Positions 7,435 to 13,435 of a DNA stretch of 13,435 bases are shown here, in pieces. The stretch lies in NCBI GenBank assembly GCA_937919795.1, contig CALFOA010000060.1, forward strand, positions 1 to 13,435. Direction: 5' to 3'. The DNA is from an uncultured Neisseria sp. GTDB taxonomy: Bacteria > Pseudomonadota > Gammaproteobacteria > Burkholderiales > Neisseriaceae. Positions within the stretch are counted from its first letter, which is position 1. Every line of letters starts with the position of its first letter. The notes beneath the pieces are model-generated. The model was not told where the DNA came from. It saw nothing but the letters and a program-made list of their open reading frames with translations, and did no database searches. Made by a program: the position numbers and the translations under genes.

Positions 7435-7971
7435 TTATACCTCTAAACCTGGGTCAATCGAAAACAACATGGCGCTAACCAATTGTTTTACATCGTCTTC
7501 CTGACGAGCATCAACCTCGAAAACCGGAACATTAAAATTGTGCTGAGCCAAATATTTCTGATAAACGTCGATACCGGGTAAAGACCGGACATCCATTTTT
7601 GTCACACCAACTACCAAAGGTGCGGTTTTCAGCAACTCTTTAAAGGCTTCCAAGAAGAAGTTCAGATCTTTCAACGGATTCGTACGCGTATTATCTAATA
7701 ACAACACCAAACCCATACTACCTTTGCTCAGGATTTCCCACATAAAATTAAAACGTTCCTGCCCAGGCGTACCATACAAATGGACTTTAGTCTGTTCATC
7801 CAAACGGATCACACCATAGTCCATGGCAACAGTAGTGTAACCTTTACGCACCAAGGTCATGTCTGATGCTCGGGCATCGGTTTGTACTGGCGGGTCATCC
7901 GACAGTGCACTGATTGCCGTGGTTTTACCGACACCTACCGGTCCTGTAAAAATGATTTTATTTTCTATCAT
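7435..7971 (-). CDS. Small Ras-like GTPase, MglA/CvnD type
   Basis: A 178-residue single-domain GTPase. It shows a Walker A / G1 loop GPVGVGKTT (10-18), a switch I stretch with TTVAMDYG (46-53), G3 as LYGTPGQERF (65-74), G4 TKMD (124-127) and a weak G5 at about VDARQ (153-157). The usual G3 Asp is replaced by Gly67, while Gln71 stands where Ras has Gln61. The TTVAMDYG, GTPGQERF and FMW blocks strongly recall CvnD of the Streptomyces conservons and related MglA-like GTPases. These switch between GDP and GTP states and work with Roadblock proteins. A strong AAGGAG (7982-7987) overlaps the stop of the upstream receiver gene, and the stop is 1 nt from the next start, so it sits at the heart of the operon. 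Its effector and cellular role cannot be read from sequence. Confidence 0.92.
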   Translation of the reverse strand: MIENKIIFTGPVGVGKTTAISALSDDPPVQTDARASDMTLVRKGYTTVAMDYGVIRLDEQTKVHLYGTPGQERFNFMWEILSKGSMGLVLLLDNTRTNPLKDLNFFLEAFKELLKTAPLVVGVTKMDVRSLPGIDVYQKYLAQHNFNVPVFEVDARQEDDVKQLVSAMLFSIDPGLEV

Positions 7972-7984
7972 TCGAAGGCACTCC

Positions 7985-9106
7985 TTATTTGCCTGTCAGT
8001 TTACGCATCAAGCGGCTCAGCAAGCCACGAGACTGTTCTTGGCTGCCGCCAGCAGCACGTTCGGCCGCTTGTGACATTTTCTTGTCGGTTTCATCAGCAC
8101 TGTTCACGCTGACTTCTCTCTGCATTTCAGCAGTCCGTGACAATTGAGTGGCATGTTGCTCAGTAAACTCACTATCAGTCGCCAGAAAACCGGTCACATA
8201 AGTTGCTGCAATATAATTCAGAATATCTGACATTTCCAAAGGCATTACTTTATACAGCACATTCAAGTTTACTGAAGTTTTGGTCAGGAAAGCAGACAAA
8301 CGCATTGATTCGGGAACAGGAGCCAAACGTGTCAAATTAGGCCAGCGTTTCAAAGTAAACACGCTTTGCGGCGTTAGCGGATAAGCCAATCTGCCATGCG
8401 CACTCCAAATCGCCATTTGCCACAAGCACGACATAATTGTCACTTTAGCTTTTTCTTTCCATTGCGGATTATCGGGCACCGCCTTGGCAACGATTTCCAA
8501 GGTGTCGTCTTTACACATGCGCTCCAATTCTTCTGCACTGATAGTCAATAAAACACGCTGGATGCTTGGAAAAACAATCAACACTGGCTTGCCATTATGC
8601 AGTACGGCAGTATCATGCGAACGGGTACTGGCCGCTTTGAGCGCTCCCAACAATCCGCTTTGCGGATTAAAACGCTTAATATTGGTTTTTCGATGACCCG
8701 CATCGGCATTTTGTGCCGGTGCTGCCGCAGGGTTTTTATCCATAACCGACTCAGTCGGTTGGAAAATACTGCCACCTTGTGCCAAGCTACGCAAGGTTGG
8801 GAAAAGGGTGTCAAATTTAACAGGCTTATGCAAATAAGGCGCGGCCAGAATGGGTTCATTTTGCGAAAAAATCACAACCGGAACGTCCGGATATTCTTTT
8901 TTCATCTCCTGCCACGGCAGAATGCCTTTCCCATTATCGACATCTACCAACACCATATCCGGGGTCAAGCCTGATCCTTCGGCAACAACCTCATAATTGG
9001 TAGTGTTGTGCATCTTGAATGCCATACGGAAAATAGCTTCTTGCTGCTCGCTAAAATCTTTGAGCATTACCCGTACTGTTTTGATTTTTGGTAACAGACT
9101 ATCCAT
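7985..9106 (-). CDS. Receiver-domain protein with an unidentified C-terminal domain
   Basis: A 373-residue cytoplasmic protein. Residues about 9-110 fit a response-regulator receiver fold: strand VRVMLKDFSE with Asp17 as acidic-pocket residue, strand DMVLVDVDN with Asp55 as phosphorylation candidate, strand VPVVIFSQ with Ser81, and LHKPV with Lys94. The acidic pair is reduced to one Asp, so it could be an atypical or pseudo-receiver. A Pro/Ala-rich linker (about 113-140) leads to a domain at about 150-312 that I cannot name. It contains Trp-rich and RWPNLTRLAP-like stretches, and a helical part around LNVLYKVMPLEMSDILNYIA. It is not a recognisable DNA-binding or diguanylate cyclase domain. 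The C-terminus is polar, then ends in a basic amphipathic stretch (RGLLSRLMRKLTGK) that might touch membrane. No histidine kinase gene is nearby. An AAGAG precedes the ATG, 21 bp after the upstream gene. Confidence 0.72.
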   Translation of the reverse strand: MDSLLPKIKTVRVMLKDFSEQQEAIFRMAFKMHNTTNYEVVAEGSGLTPDMVLVDVDNGKGILPWQEMKKEYPDVPVVIFSQNEPILAAPYLHKPVKFDTLFPTLRSLAQGGSIFQPTESVMDKNPAAAPAQNADAGHRKTNIKRFNPQSGLLGALKAASTRSHDTAVLHNGKPVLIVFPSIQRVLLTISAEELERMCKDDTLEIVAKAVPDNPQWKEKAKVTIMSCLWQMAIWSAHGRLAYPLTPQSVFTLKRWPNLTRLAPVPESMRLSAFLTKTSVNLNVLYKVMPLEMSDILNYIAATYVTGFLATDSEFTEQHATQLSRTAEMQREVSVNSADETDKKMSQAAERAAGGSQEQSRGLLSRLMRKLTGK

Positions 9107-9127
9107 TATCAGTACTCTTTATAATAT

Positions 9128-10591
9128 TTATTTAGAAATTTTATGAACGCGTTGTACCAACTGGCTCATCGCCAATACAACTTCTTCAGGCAGGCTGTTC
9201 ACGCGGTCACGCAGAAGCTTGAGGAACTGCACCAAACGTACCCAATCTTCCGAGCGTTCATACAAGTCAAATAGAGTGATGTAGAGTTGCGACTCTTCCG
9301 GGTATTGCAAGACAGCTTGCTCCAATGTGCTGATGGCTTGATCCAGCTGACCATACATCAGTAAGGATTCCACTTCTTTCAACGCCACATCAGTCGGGGA
9401 ATTACTATCGCTGACAACAGTGTCGTTTTGCAGAACGAGTTCGCGGTATTTCGCTTTCAATTGGCGAGCTGAAGGCTGCAAATAGCCTTTAGCCAAACCG
9501 ATTTCACGGACTTGCTGCTCACTAGGGCCTTTTTCCAATTCATCAAACAACTCGTGTTGACCCAAATTGTAACCCCAGCCAAGCATACGCTCTTTAACCT
9601 GACGACCGTAAGAACCCAGAGAGTAATAAAGTTTCCATAGGTGACTGGCAAATTGCTCAACTTCGTTATGCTGGTAATCCAATTTCAGCGCATCAATAAT
9701 CAGAGCCGCGGGTTTTTCAGATTTCTGGATGGCACGGTTGTATTGCTGTACCGCTGCCTCATAGCCCATCTGGTTTTGCAATAACTTGGTGCTGCGCTCT
9801 GGCTTCACAAAGCTGATCACAGCATTCATCTCTTCAGCAGACAAATCACGCAATTCGTGTGTGCCTTTAGCCACGACAATCGCACTGCGCTTAATATTGC
9901 GCTGAACCGCTTGAGCTCCGTCTGCAGCAGCAGAAGCACGGTGCGAAGACGAACCCGCACCATCGGCATCATCACCACCCAAACCAGTTTGTTCGCCGAT
10001 TTGCTGAGCAACCTCTTTCATGCCCCAGCTCAATTGGCTCTCGGCAACTACTCGCAGTGGTAAATTGTGCGGATCTACGGACAAGCCTTCACGTACATAA
10101 CTGGCCAAATCATCGACATTCAAAACACCTGCATGTTTTTCCAATGCAGAGGCCAATAAATCAATATTGCCGGTGCTGAGACTAAGATTAGCCAGTTCGT
10201 GTACCAACTTTTCCGGTGCACGTTCGATTTTATCAAGATACCCGGCCAACGAAGCAGCCGCTTTATCTTCATAACCGAATTGCTTGTAAACCTGATACTC
10301 TGTTAAAGGATCGACTTCTTGCGCAGAAACGGATGCTGCACCAGGGTCAATACTTCCACTTTCCCATTCCCAATCTTGATCGTCTGCTTCATCAACAGTT
10401 TGATTGACTGTATCCAGCCAATCTTCGGACTGCTGACCGCCAGACGCAGCTTGGCCGCTGCGTGCGGTAGTCGCACTGCGGCCATATTTTGCGTTCATAT
10501 TGGGTGTAGCTGCTTTATTTTGCTTGATACGTATAAAGAAAAATACGATCACTAAAGCGCCCAATAGTCCTATTAGCAGCGAGTAATTCAA
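9128..10591 (-). CDS. Membrane-anchored FimV-like TPR protein
   Basis: A 487-residue protein and the first gene of the operon. One N-terminal membrane segment (residues 3-21, followed by RIKQNK) should leave the rest in the cytoplasm. A low-complexity, then acidic Trp-containing linker (about 25-90) leads to DPLTEYQVYKQFGYEDKAA (95-113). That block resembles the DPxAEAxVYxAYGRxxQA repeat of FimV/HubP-type polar landmark proteins. TPR-like helices follow at about 110-205 and 270-350, and the segment 405-460 (ESLLMYGQLDQAISTLEQA) is also TPR-like. No LysM or periplasmic part is present, so it is not full-length FimV/TspA. The start is TTG: an in-frame TAA lies directly upstream, GGGAGAG (10596-10602) is well placed, and a later start would remove the membrane segment. 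It could localise the receiver, GTPase and Roadblock proteins at the membrane; this is inference. Confidence 0.75.
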   Translation of the reverse strand: MNYSLLIGLLGALVIVFFFIRIKQNKAATPNMNAKYGRSATTARSGQAASGGQQSEDWLDTVNQTVDEADDQDWEWESGSIDPGAASVSAQEVDPLTEYQVYKQFGYEDKAAASLAGYLDKIERAPEKLVHELANLSLSTGNIDLLASALEKHAGVLNVDDLASYVREGLSVDPHNLPLRVVAESQLSWGMKEVAQQIGEQTGLGGDDADGAGSSSHRASAAADGAQAVQRNIKRSAIVVAKGTHELRDLSAEEMNAVISFVKPERSTKLLQNQMGYEAAVQQYNRAIQKSEKPAALIIDALKLDYQHNEVEQFASHLWKLYYSLGSYGRQVKERMLGWGYNLGQHELFDELEKGPSEQQVREIGLAKGYLQPSARQLKAKYRELVLQNDTVVSDSNSPTDVALKEVESLLMYGQLDQAISTLEQAVLQYPEESQLYITLFDLYERSEDWVRLVQFLKLLRDRVNSLPEEVVLAMSQLVQRVHKISK

Positions 10592-10765
10592 TTAACTCTC
10601 CCGAATTTATGCATAAAGCCCCAATGCTTGTACTGTATGGAGGAATTCATTTTGTTCACCATAAAATCCAATGACATTAAGCCGTTAATTTCTAGTTTTT
10701 AATAATAACATGACTTTCACATACCCTGTATCCCGAAAACATTTCTTAACAAGATAAACCACCGA
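10592..10765 (-). promoter_or_regulatory. Upstream region and ribosome binding site of the GTPase operon
   Basis: This 174-bp gap between rlmD and the FimV-like gene probably contains the operon promoter, since both genes are read on the minus strand. GGGAGAG at 10596-10602 is a strong Shine-Dalgarno sequence that fixes the TTG start at 10591. TATTAT and TTGTTA-like hexamers can be found on the minus strand, but none pair at good spacing, so I name no promoter. No rlmD terminator hairpin is visible, and co-transcription with rlmD remains possible. Confidence 0.5.
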
Positions 10766-12097
10766 TTATCGCTCAAAACAGCCGACAGATTCAATGTGCG
10801 CCGTTTGAGGAAACAAATTCATTACACCTACATATTTGAATTTATACCCTTTTTTAACAATTTCAGCCGCATCTCTCGCCAATGTTGCAGGATTGCAGGA
10901 AACATACACTATTTTCTTAGGCAAATAAGGTGTATGCAAAGCATTAATAAACTCCAGTGCGCCACTGCGAGGTGGATCAAGCAATATTTTATCCAACTTA
11001 CCCCACGAAGCTACGGTAGTCGAATCGACCTGAAATAAATCGGCAGTATGGAAACTAATATTATCATCCAGTCCGTTCAAACGTGCATTGGCTGCCGCCA
11101 TTTCAGTTTGCGCAGCAGAGCCTTCAATACCGACAACTTCCGCACCACTGCGAGCAATCGCCAACGTAAAGTTACCCAAGCCGCAAAATAAATCGGCAAT
11201 CCGCTCGCCCGGCTGCGGATCCAGCAAACGAACAGCTCGTTGAACCATCAAGGCATTCACACGATGATTAACCTGAGTAAAATCACCCGGTCGATAGGGA
11301 ATGCTCAGATTAAACTCAGGTAAACGGTAATAAGGCTGTTCCGTATCGGGCGGGTAAAAAGCTTGTGCGGCCTGTTTACCGATTTGCAACCAGATTTGCC
11401 ACTTATTGTGATTTTGATTTAAATGCCTGTCTGAAAACAACTGCAATGCCGTCAATTGTGCTTTATCTAATCTGCTCTTTGCAACGATGGTTAATACACT
11501 GATGCCATCCGAATCAGAAATCTCAATAGAGCGGATGGCTACCTCTTTACGCCAACCCTGTAACAATTGTTGTAATTCGGGCAATATTTCAGAAATATGA
11601 GGCGGCAGAATAGTACAAGTTTCAATTTTTACAACGCGATTGCTTTTACGTGCTTTGAACCCGGCATATAAATGACCTGTACTATCTTCAGCCACGGCCA
11701 ATCGTGCACGCTGCCGATACCCCCACTGTTGCCCATAAATCGGCGGCAAAATTTGCTCAGGCATCACTTTGCCGATCCGCTGCAACTGTTCCTCCAACAC
11801 CCGTTGCTTATAAGCCACCTGCGCTTCGTGGCGTGCATGCTGCAACACACAGCCACCACATGTTGAGAAATGTGGGCAACGTGGCTCTATCCTTTGATCT
11901 GAAGCCTGCAATACTGCTACCGTTTCCGCTTCGTCAAAATGTTTCTTGCTGCGCGTTATTCGACAGCTAACCTCCTCACCCGGCAGCGCACCTTCAATAA
12001 AAACGGCCTTGCCGTCGATACGCGCTACACCCCGACCTTCATAATCCAAGGCATGAACCCGAACCTTGGGAATGATTTCTTTATTTGTCGTATTCAT
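10766..12097 (-). CDS. rlmD: 23S rRNA (uracil-1939-C5)-methyltransferase RlmD
   Basis: A SAM-dependent RNA methyltransferase that makes m5U1939 in 23S rRNA. Counting from the ATG at 12097 it has 443 residues, close to E. coli RlmD. An N-terminal TRAM domain (about 10-65) is followed by the [4Fe-4S] ligands Cys74, Cys80 and Cys83 (CPHFSTCGGC) and Cys161. The Rossmann part shows DFTQVN (272-277), the SAM loop DLFCGLGNF (302-310), GIEGS (323-327), LDPPRSG (373-379), the nucleophile Cys401 in VSCNPATLARD, and the base Glu436 near the end (HIES). An upstream in-frame TTG at 12109 would add four residues. I prefer the ATG because GAGTGG, the likely ribosome site, lies between the two. RlmC/RlmCD-type relatives are less likely given the complete RlmD-like layout. 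Confidence 0.95.
   Translation of the reverse strand: MNTTNKEIIPKVRVHALDYEGRGVARIDGKAVFIEGALPGEEVSCRITRSKKHFDEAETVAVLQASDQRIEPRCPHFSTCGGCVLQHARHEAQVAYKQRVLEEQLQRIGKVMPEQILPPIYGQQWGYRQRARLAVAEDSTGHLYAGFKARKSNRVVKIETCTILPPHISEILPELQQLLQGWRKEVAIRSIEISDSDGISVLTIVAKSRLDKAQLTALQLFSDRHLNQNHNKWQIWLQIGKQAAQAFYPPDTEQPYYRLPEFNLSIPYRPGDFTQVNHRVNALMVQRAVRLLDPQPGERIADLFCGLGNFTLAIARSGAEVVGIEGSAAQTEMAAANARLNGLDDNISFHTADLFQVDSTTVASWGKLDKILLDPPRSGALEFINALHTPYLPKKIVYVSCNPATLARDAAEIVKKGYKFKYVGVMNLFPQTAHIESVGCFER
11424..11435 (+). repeat. Single DNA uptake sequence inside rlmD
   Basis: A lone TGCCTGTCTGAA followed by AA lies within the rlmD coding region, in the variable stretch between the N-terminal domains and the SAM-binding domain. 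On the coding strand it is translated as Phe-Ser-Asp-Arg-His. It has no inverted partner, so it serves uptake rather than termination, and it confirms the 12-mer dialect seen in the two hairpins. Confidence 0.85.
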
Positions 12098-12147
12098 ATT
12101 GCCACTCAACTACCACATCCGCCGAAAAAACGATATTTTCGCACAAA

Positions 12148-12159
12148 ATCTTATAAGAT
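12148..12159. promoter_or_regulatory. Palindromic -10-like element between rlmD and the L,D-transpeptidase gene
   Basis: ATCTTATAAGAT is a perfect 12-bp palindrome in the 112-bp divergent intergenic region. It reads TATAAG on both strands, at 12152-12157 (+) and 12155-12150 (-), one mismatch from the sigma70 -10 hexamer. Start sites about 7 nt downstream would lie about 46 nt from both start codons. No good -35 hexamer is visible on either side, so this is a candidate symmetrical divergent promoter. Confidence 0.4.
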
Positions 12160-12209
12160 ACGGTATCATTTGAATTACTTATATTTAACCCTACAACAGA
12201 ATACATACA

Positions 12210-13268
12210 ATGAAAACACAAGGATTCGGCTTGCTTGCTTTGGTGGCAGGCACAGCAGCCATCGCAGCACCTCATACTCCGTTACCGGATGTCTCCCCGA
12301 TTAATCCCGGCCAGCATGTCGTGATTAACATTCCACAGCAGAGGTTGTTTTTATATGTTGACGGCAAGCTGAGCAAAATTTATCCGGTCGCTGTCGGCAA
12401 AGCAGCCACCCAAACCGACCTAGGTCGTCACATCATTGGTGCCAAAACCTATAACCCGACTTGGCATATCCCCAAATCCATTCAAAAAGAATTGAAAAAC
12501 GGCAAAACCACAGTGCCTCCAGGCCCTAATAATCCGCTGGGTCCGGTATTTGTCCGCATGGGCGATCCCAAACTTGGCTTAGGCATCCACGGCACCAATG
12601 CACCTTCCAGCGTACCCGGCGTGCGCAGCCACGGCTGCGTTCGCATGAAATCACCGGATGCACTGGAATTTGCCAAAACCATCACCTCCGGTTCTCCGGT
12701 AGACGTTACTTACCAAATGGCCGCAGTCAATGTGGATGCCGATAATAATGTATGGTTAGCCGCCTTCCGCGACCCTTATAACCGCAAAGACCTTGATACC
12801 GCCGCTTTGCGTAAAAGCATTGATGCTTGGGCAAAAGCACACGGAAAAACCGTGCATACCAAGCGTTTGGATATCGTATTAAAAGGCCGTAGCGGTACAC
12901 TAAACTGTATTACCTGCGGTTCTGCCGCCGGCAAAATCAACGGTTCGCTACAATCCTTGGCTTGGACCAGCGGCTCAGGCGAATTAGCCAAACCGGTTAC
13001 CGCACCACCAGCCCCCGAACCTGCCGACCAAGTCCTACCTGAAGGCAGCGAAATCGAAGTAGAAGAAGATGCCGGAGCAGCTGCAGCTGCAACTGCAACA
13101 CCAGTATCTAAACCGGAAGTATCGCCTCAACCGGCATCACAGCCTGAAGAGCCGACTCAACCAGCAACGACTTCAGCTCCTGAAACCATCCCCGCTCGCC
13201 CTACCCCTACTCCAAAAAATGTGCCAGCCAGCTACGAATACCACGAACAAACAGACAGTTTGTTTTAA
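12210..13268 (+). CDS. Exported L,D-transpeptidase (YkuD family) with Pro/Ala/Glu-rich tail
   Basis: A 352-residue peptidoglycan-modifying enzyme of the ErfK/YbiS/YkuD type, expected in the periplasm. A Sec signal covers residues 1-19 or 20 (AIAA/P). The YkuD domain spans about 36-168 and carries the catalytic motif with His127 (IHGTNAPSS) and SHGCVRM (140-146: His141, nucleophile Cys143, Arg145). Such enzymes form 3-3 cross-links in peptidoglycan or attach proteins to it. Residues 170-255 form an extra region with a CITC pair (Cys233, Cys236). The last about 90 residues are low-complexity Pro/Ala/Glu/Thr, with a run of Ala at about 288-294, likely a disordered spacer. There is no LysM domain. 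The ATG has only a weak ribosome site. Substrate and exact reaction (cross-linking or protein attachment) cannot be told from sequence. Confidence 0.9.
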   Translation: MKTQGFGLLALVAGTAAIAAPHTPLPDVSPINPGQHVVINIPQQRLFLYVDGKLSKIYPVAVGKAATQTDLGRHIIGAKTYNPTWHIPKSIQKELKNGKTTVPPGPNNPLGPVFVRMGDPKLGLGIHGTNAPSSVPGVRSHGCVRMKSPDALEFAKTITSGSPVDVTYQMAAVNVDADNNVWLAAFRDPYNRKDLDTAALRKSIDAWAKAHGKTVHTKRLDIVLKGRSGTLNCITCGSAAGKINGSLQSLAWTSGSGELAKPVTAPPAPEPADQVLPEGSEIEVEEDAGAAAAATATPVSKPEVSPQPASQPEEPTQPATTSAPETIPARPTPTPKNVPASYEYHEQTDSLF

Positions 13269-13287
13269 ATATCCGCCTACCCCCCCA

Positions 13288-13334
13288 ATAGAAAAACTGC
13301 CAACAAAACCATCATTTGTTGGCAGTTTTTCTAT
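13288..13334. terminator. Bidirectional intrinsic terminator after the L,D-transpeptidase gene
   Basis: A perfect 20-bp inverted repeat, 13288-13307 with 13315-13334, around a 7-nt loop. Its core is CTGCCAACAAA/TTTGTTGGCAG, and its outer part is A5 on the left and T5 on the right. It starts about 20 bp after the TAA of the upstream gene and would work in both directions. It contains no uptake sequence. Confidence 0.9.
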
Positions 13335-13371
13335 ACTGAAACCAATATCATCCTTTTTTCTCCGCCTACCG

Positions 13372-13435
13372 CAAAAACTTGGGGCTGCTCTAAATAACTA
13401 GAGGCTGTTAACAATTAACCAGCGAAGCATTTTTT
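13372..13435. other. Right-edge intergenic sequence, possible insertion-sequence end
   Basis: The last bases hold GGGGCTGCTCTAAATAACTAG (from about 13381), then an imperfect AT-rich palindrome (GCTGTTAA...TTAACCAGC) and a T-run at the window edge. The opening resembles terminal repeats of IS5-group elements that I recall from Neisseriaceae (GGGGCTGT...CTAGATAACTAG), but no transposase is visible and the match is from memory. It could equally be ordinary intergenic DNA with a weak terminator. Confidence 0.25.

Noticed and set aside
8597..8974. A 125-codon open frame on the + strand opposite the receiver-domain gene.
   Set aside because: It lies antisense within a well-supported gene, has no ribosome site or recognisable domain, and its composition looks like a frame shadow.
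10635..10660. A GGAGG motif on the + strand in the gap before rlmD that looks like a ribosome site.
   Set aside because: No ATG, GTG or TTG with a meaningful reading frame follows at suitable distance.
11939..12304. A 121-codon + strand frame covering the rlmD start, the intergenic region and the start of the transpeptidase gene.
   Set aside because: It overlaps two strong genes and runs through their likely promoter region, with no domain and no ribosome site.

Overview
The window looks chromosomal and comes from a member of the Neisseriaceae. The clearest sign is the 12-mer TGCCTGTCTGAA. It occurs twice as perfect inverted pairs between genes and once inside a gene. It matches the dialect of the Neisseria DNA uptake sequence described for the Neisseria wadsworthii group (TG-wadDUS), not the meningococcal ATGCCGTCTGAA. 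I see no tRNA, rRNA, CRISPR array or prophage. A possible insertion-sequence end lies at the extreme right edge.

Left part (1-6294, + strand): a pgaABCD operon for the biofilm polysaccharide poly-beta-1,6-N-acetylglucosamine (PNAG). pgaA (outer-membrane porin with TPRs) enters from the left edge without its 5' end. It is followed by pgaB (periplasmic deacetylase and GH-like protein), pgaC (GT2 synthase) and pgaD (small membrane partner of the synthase). PgaC/PgaD make and translocate the polymer, PgaB modifies it in the periplasm and PgaA exports it. A DUS hairpin separates pgaA from pgaB. A strong bidirectional terminator and a second DUS hairpin close the operon.

Middle part (6316-10591, - strand, convergent with pga): five genes in a tight run. 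In transcription order they are a membrane-anchored FimV-like TPR protein, a receiver-domain protein with an unidentified C-terminal half, a small Ras-like GTPase of the MglA/CvnD type, a 209-residue protein whose C-terminal half looks Roadblock-like, and a classical Roadblock/LC7 protein. The GTPase-Roadblock core recalls the actinobacterial conservons (cvn) and the myxobacterial MglA/MglB polarity switch. Here it is combined with a FimV-like protein and a receiver protein. This is the best candidate in the window for a poorly described system. A role in polarity, type IV pili or surface behaviour is inference.

Right part (10766-13435): rlmD (23S rRNA m5U1939 methyltransferase, - strand) and a divergent gene for an exported L,D-transpeptidase (YkuD) with a long Pro/Ala/Glu-rich tail. 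They share a short intergenic region with a palindromic -10-like element. A perfect 20-bp-stem bidirectional terminator follows the transpeptidase gene.
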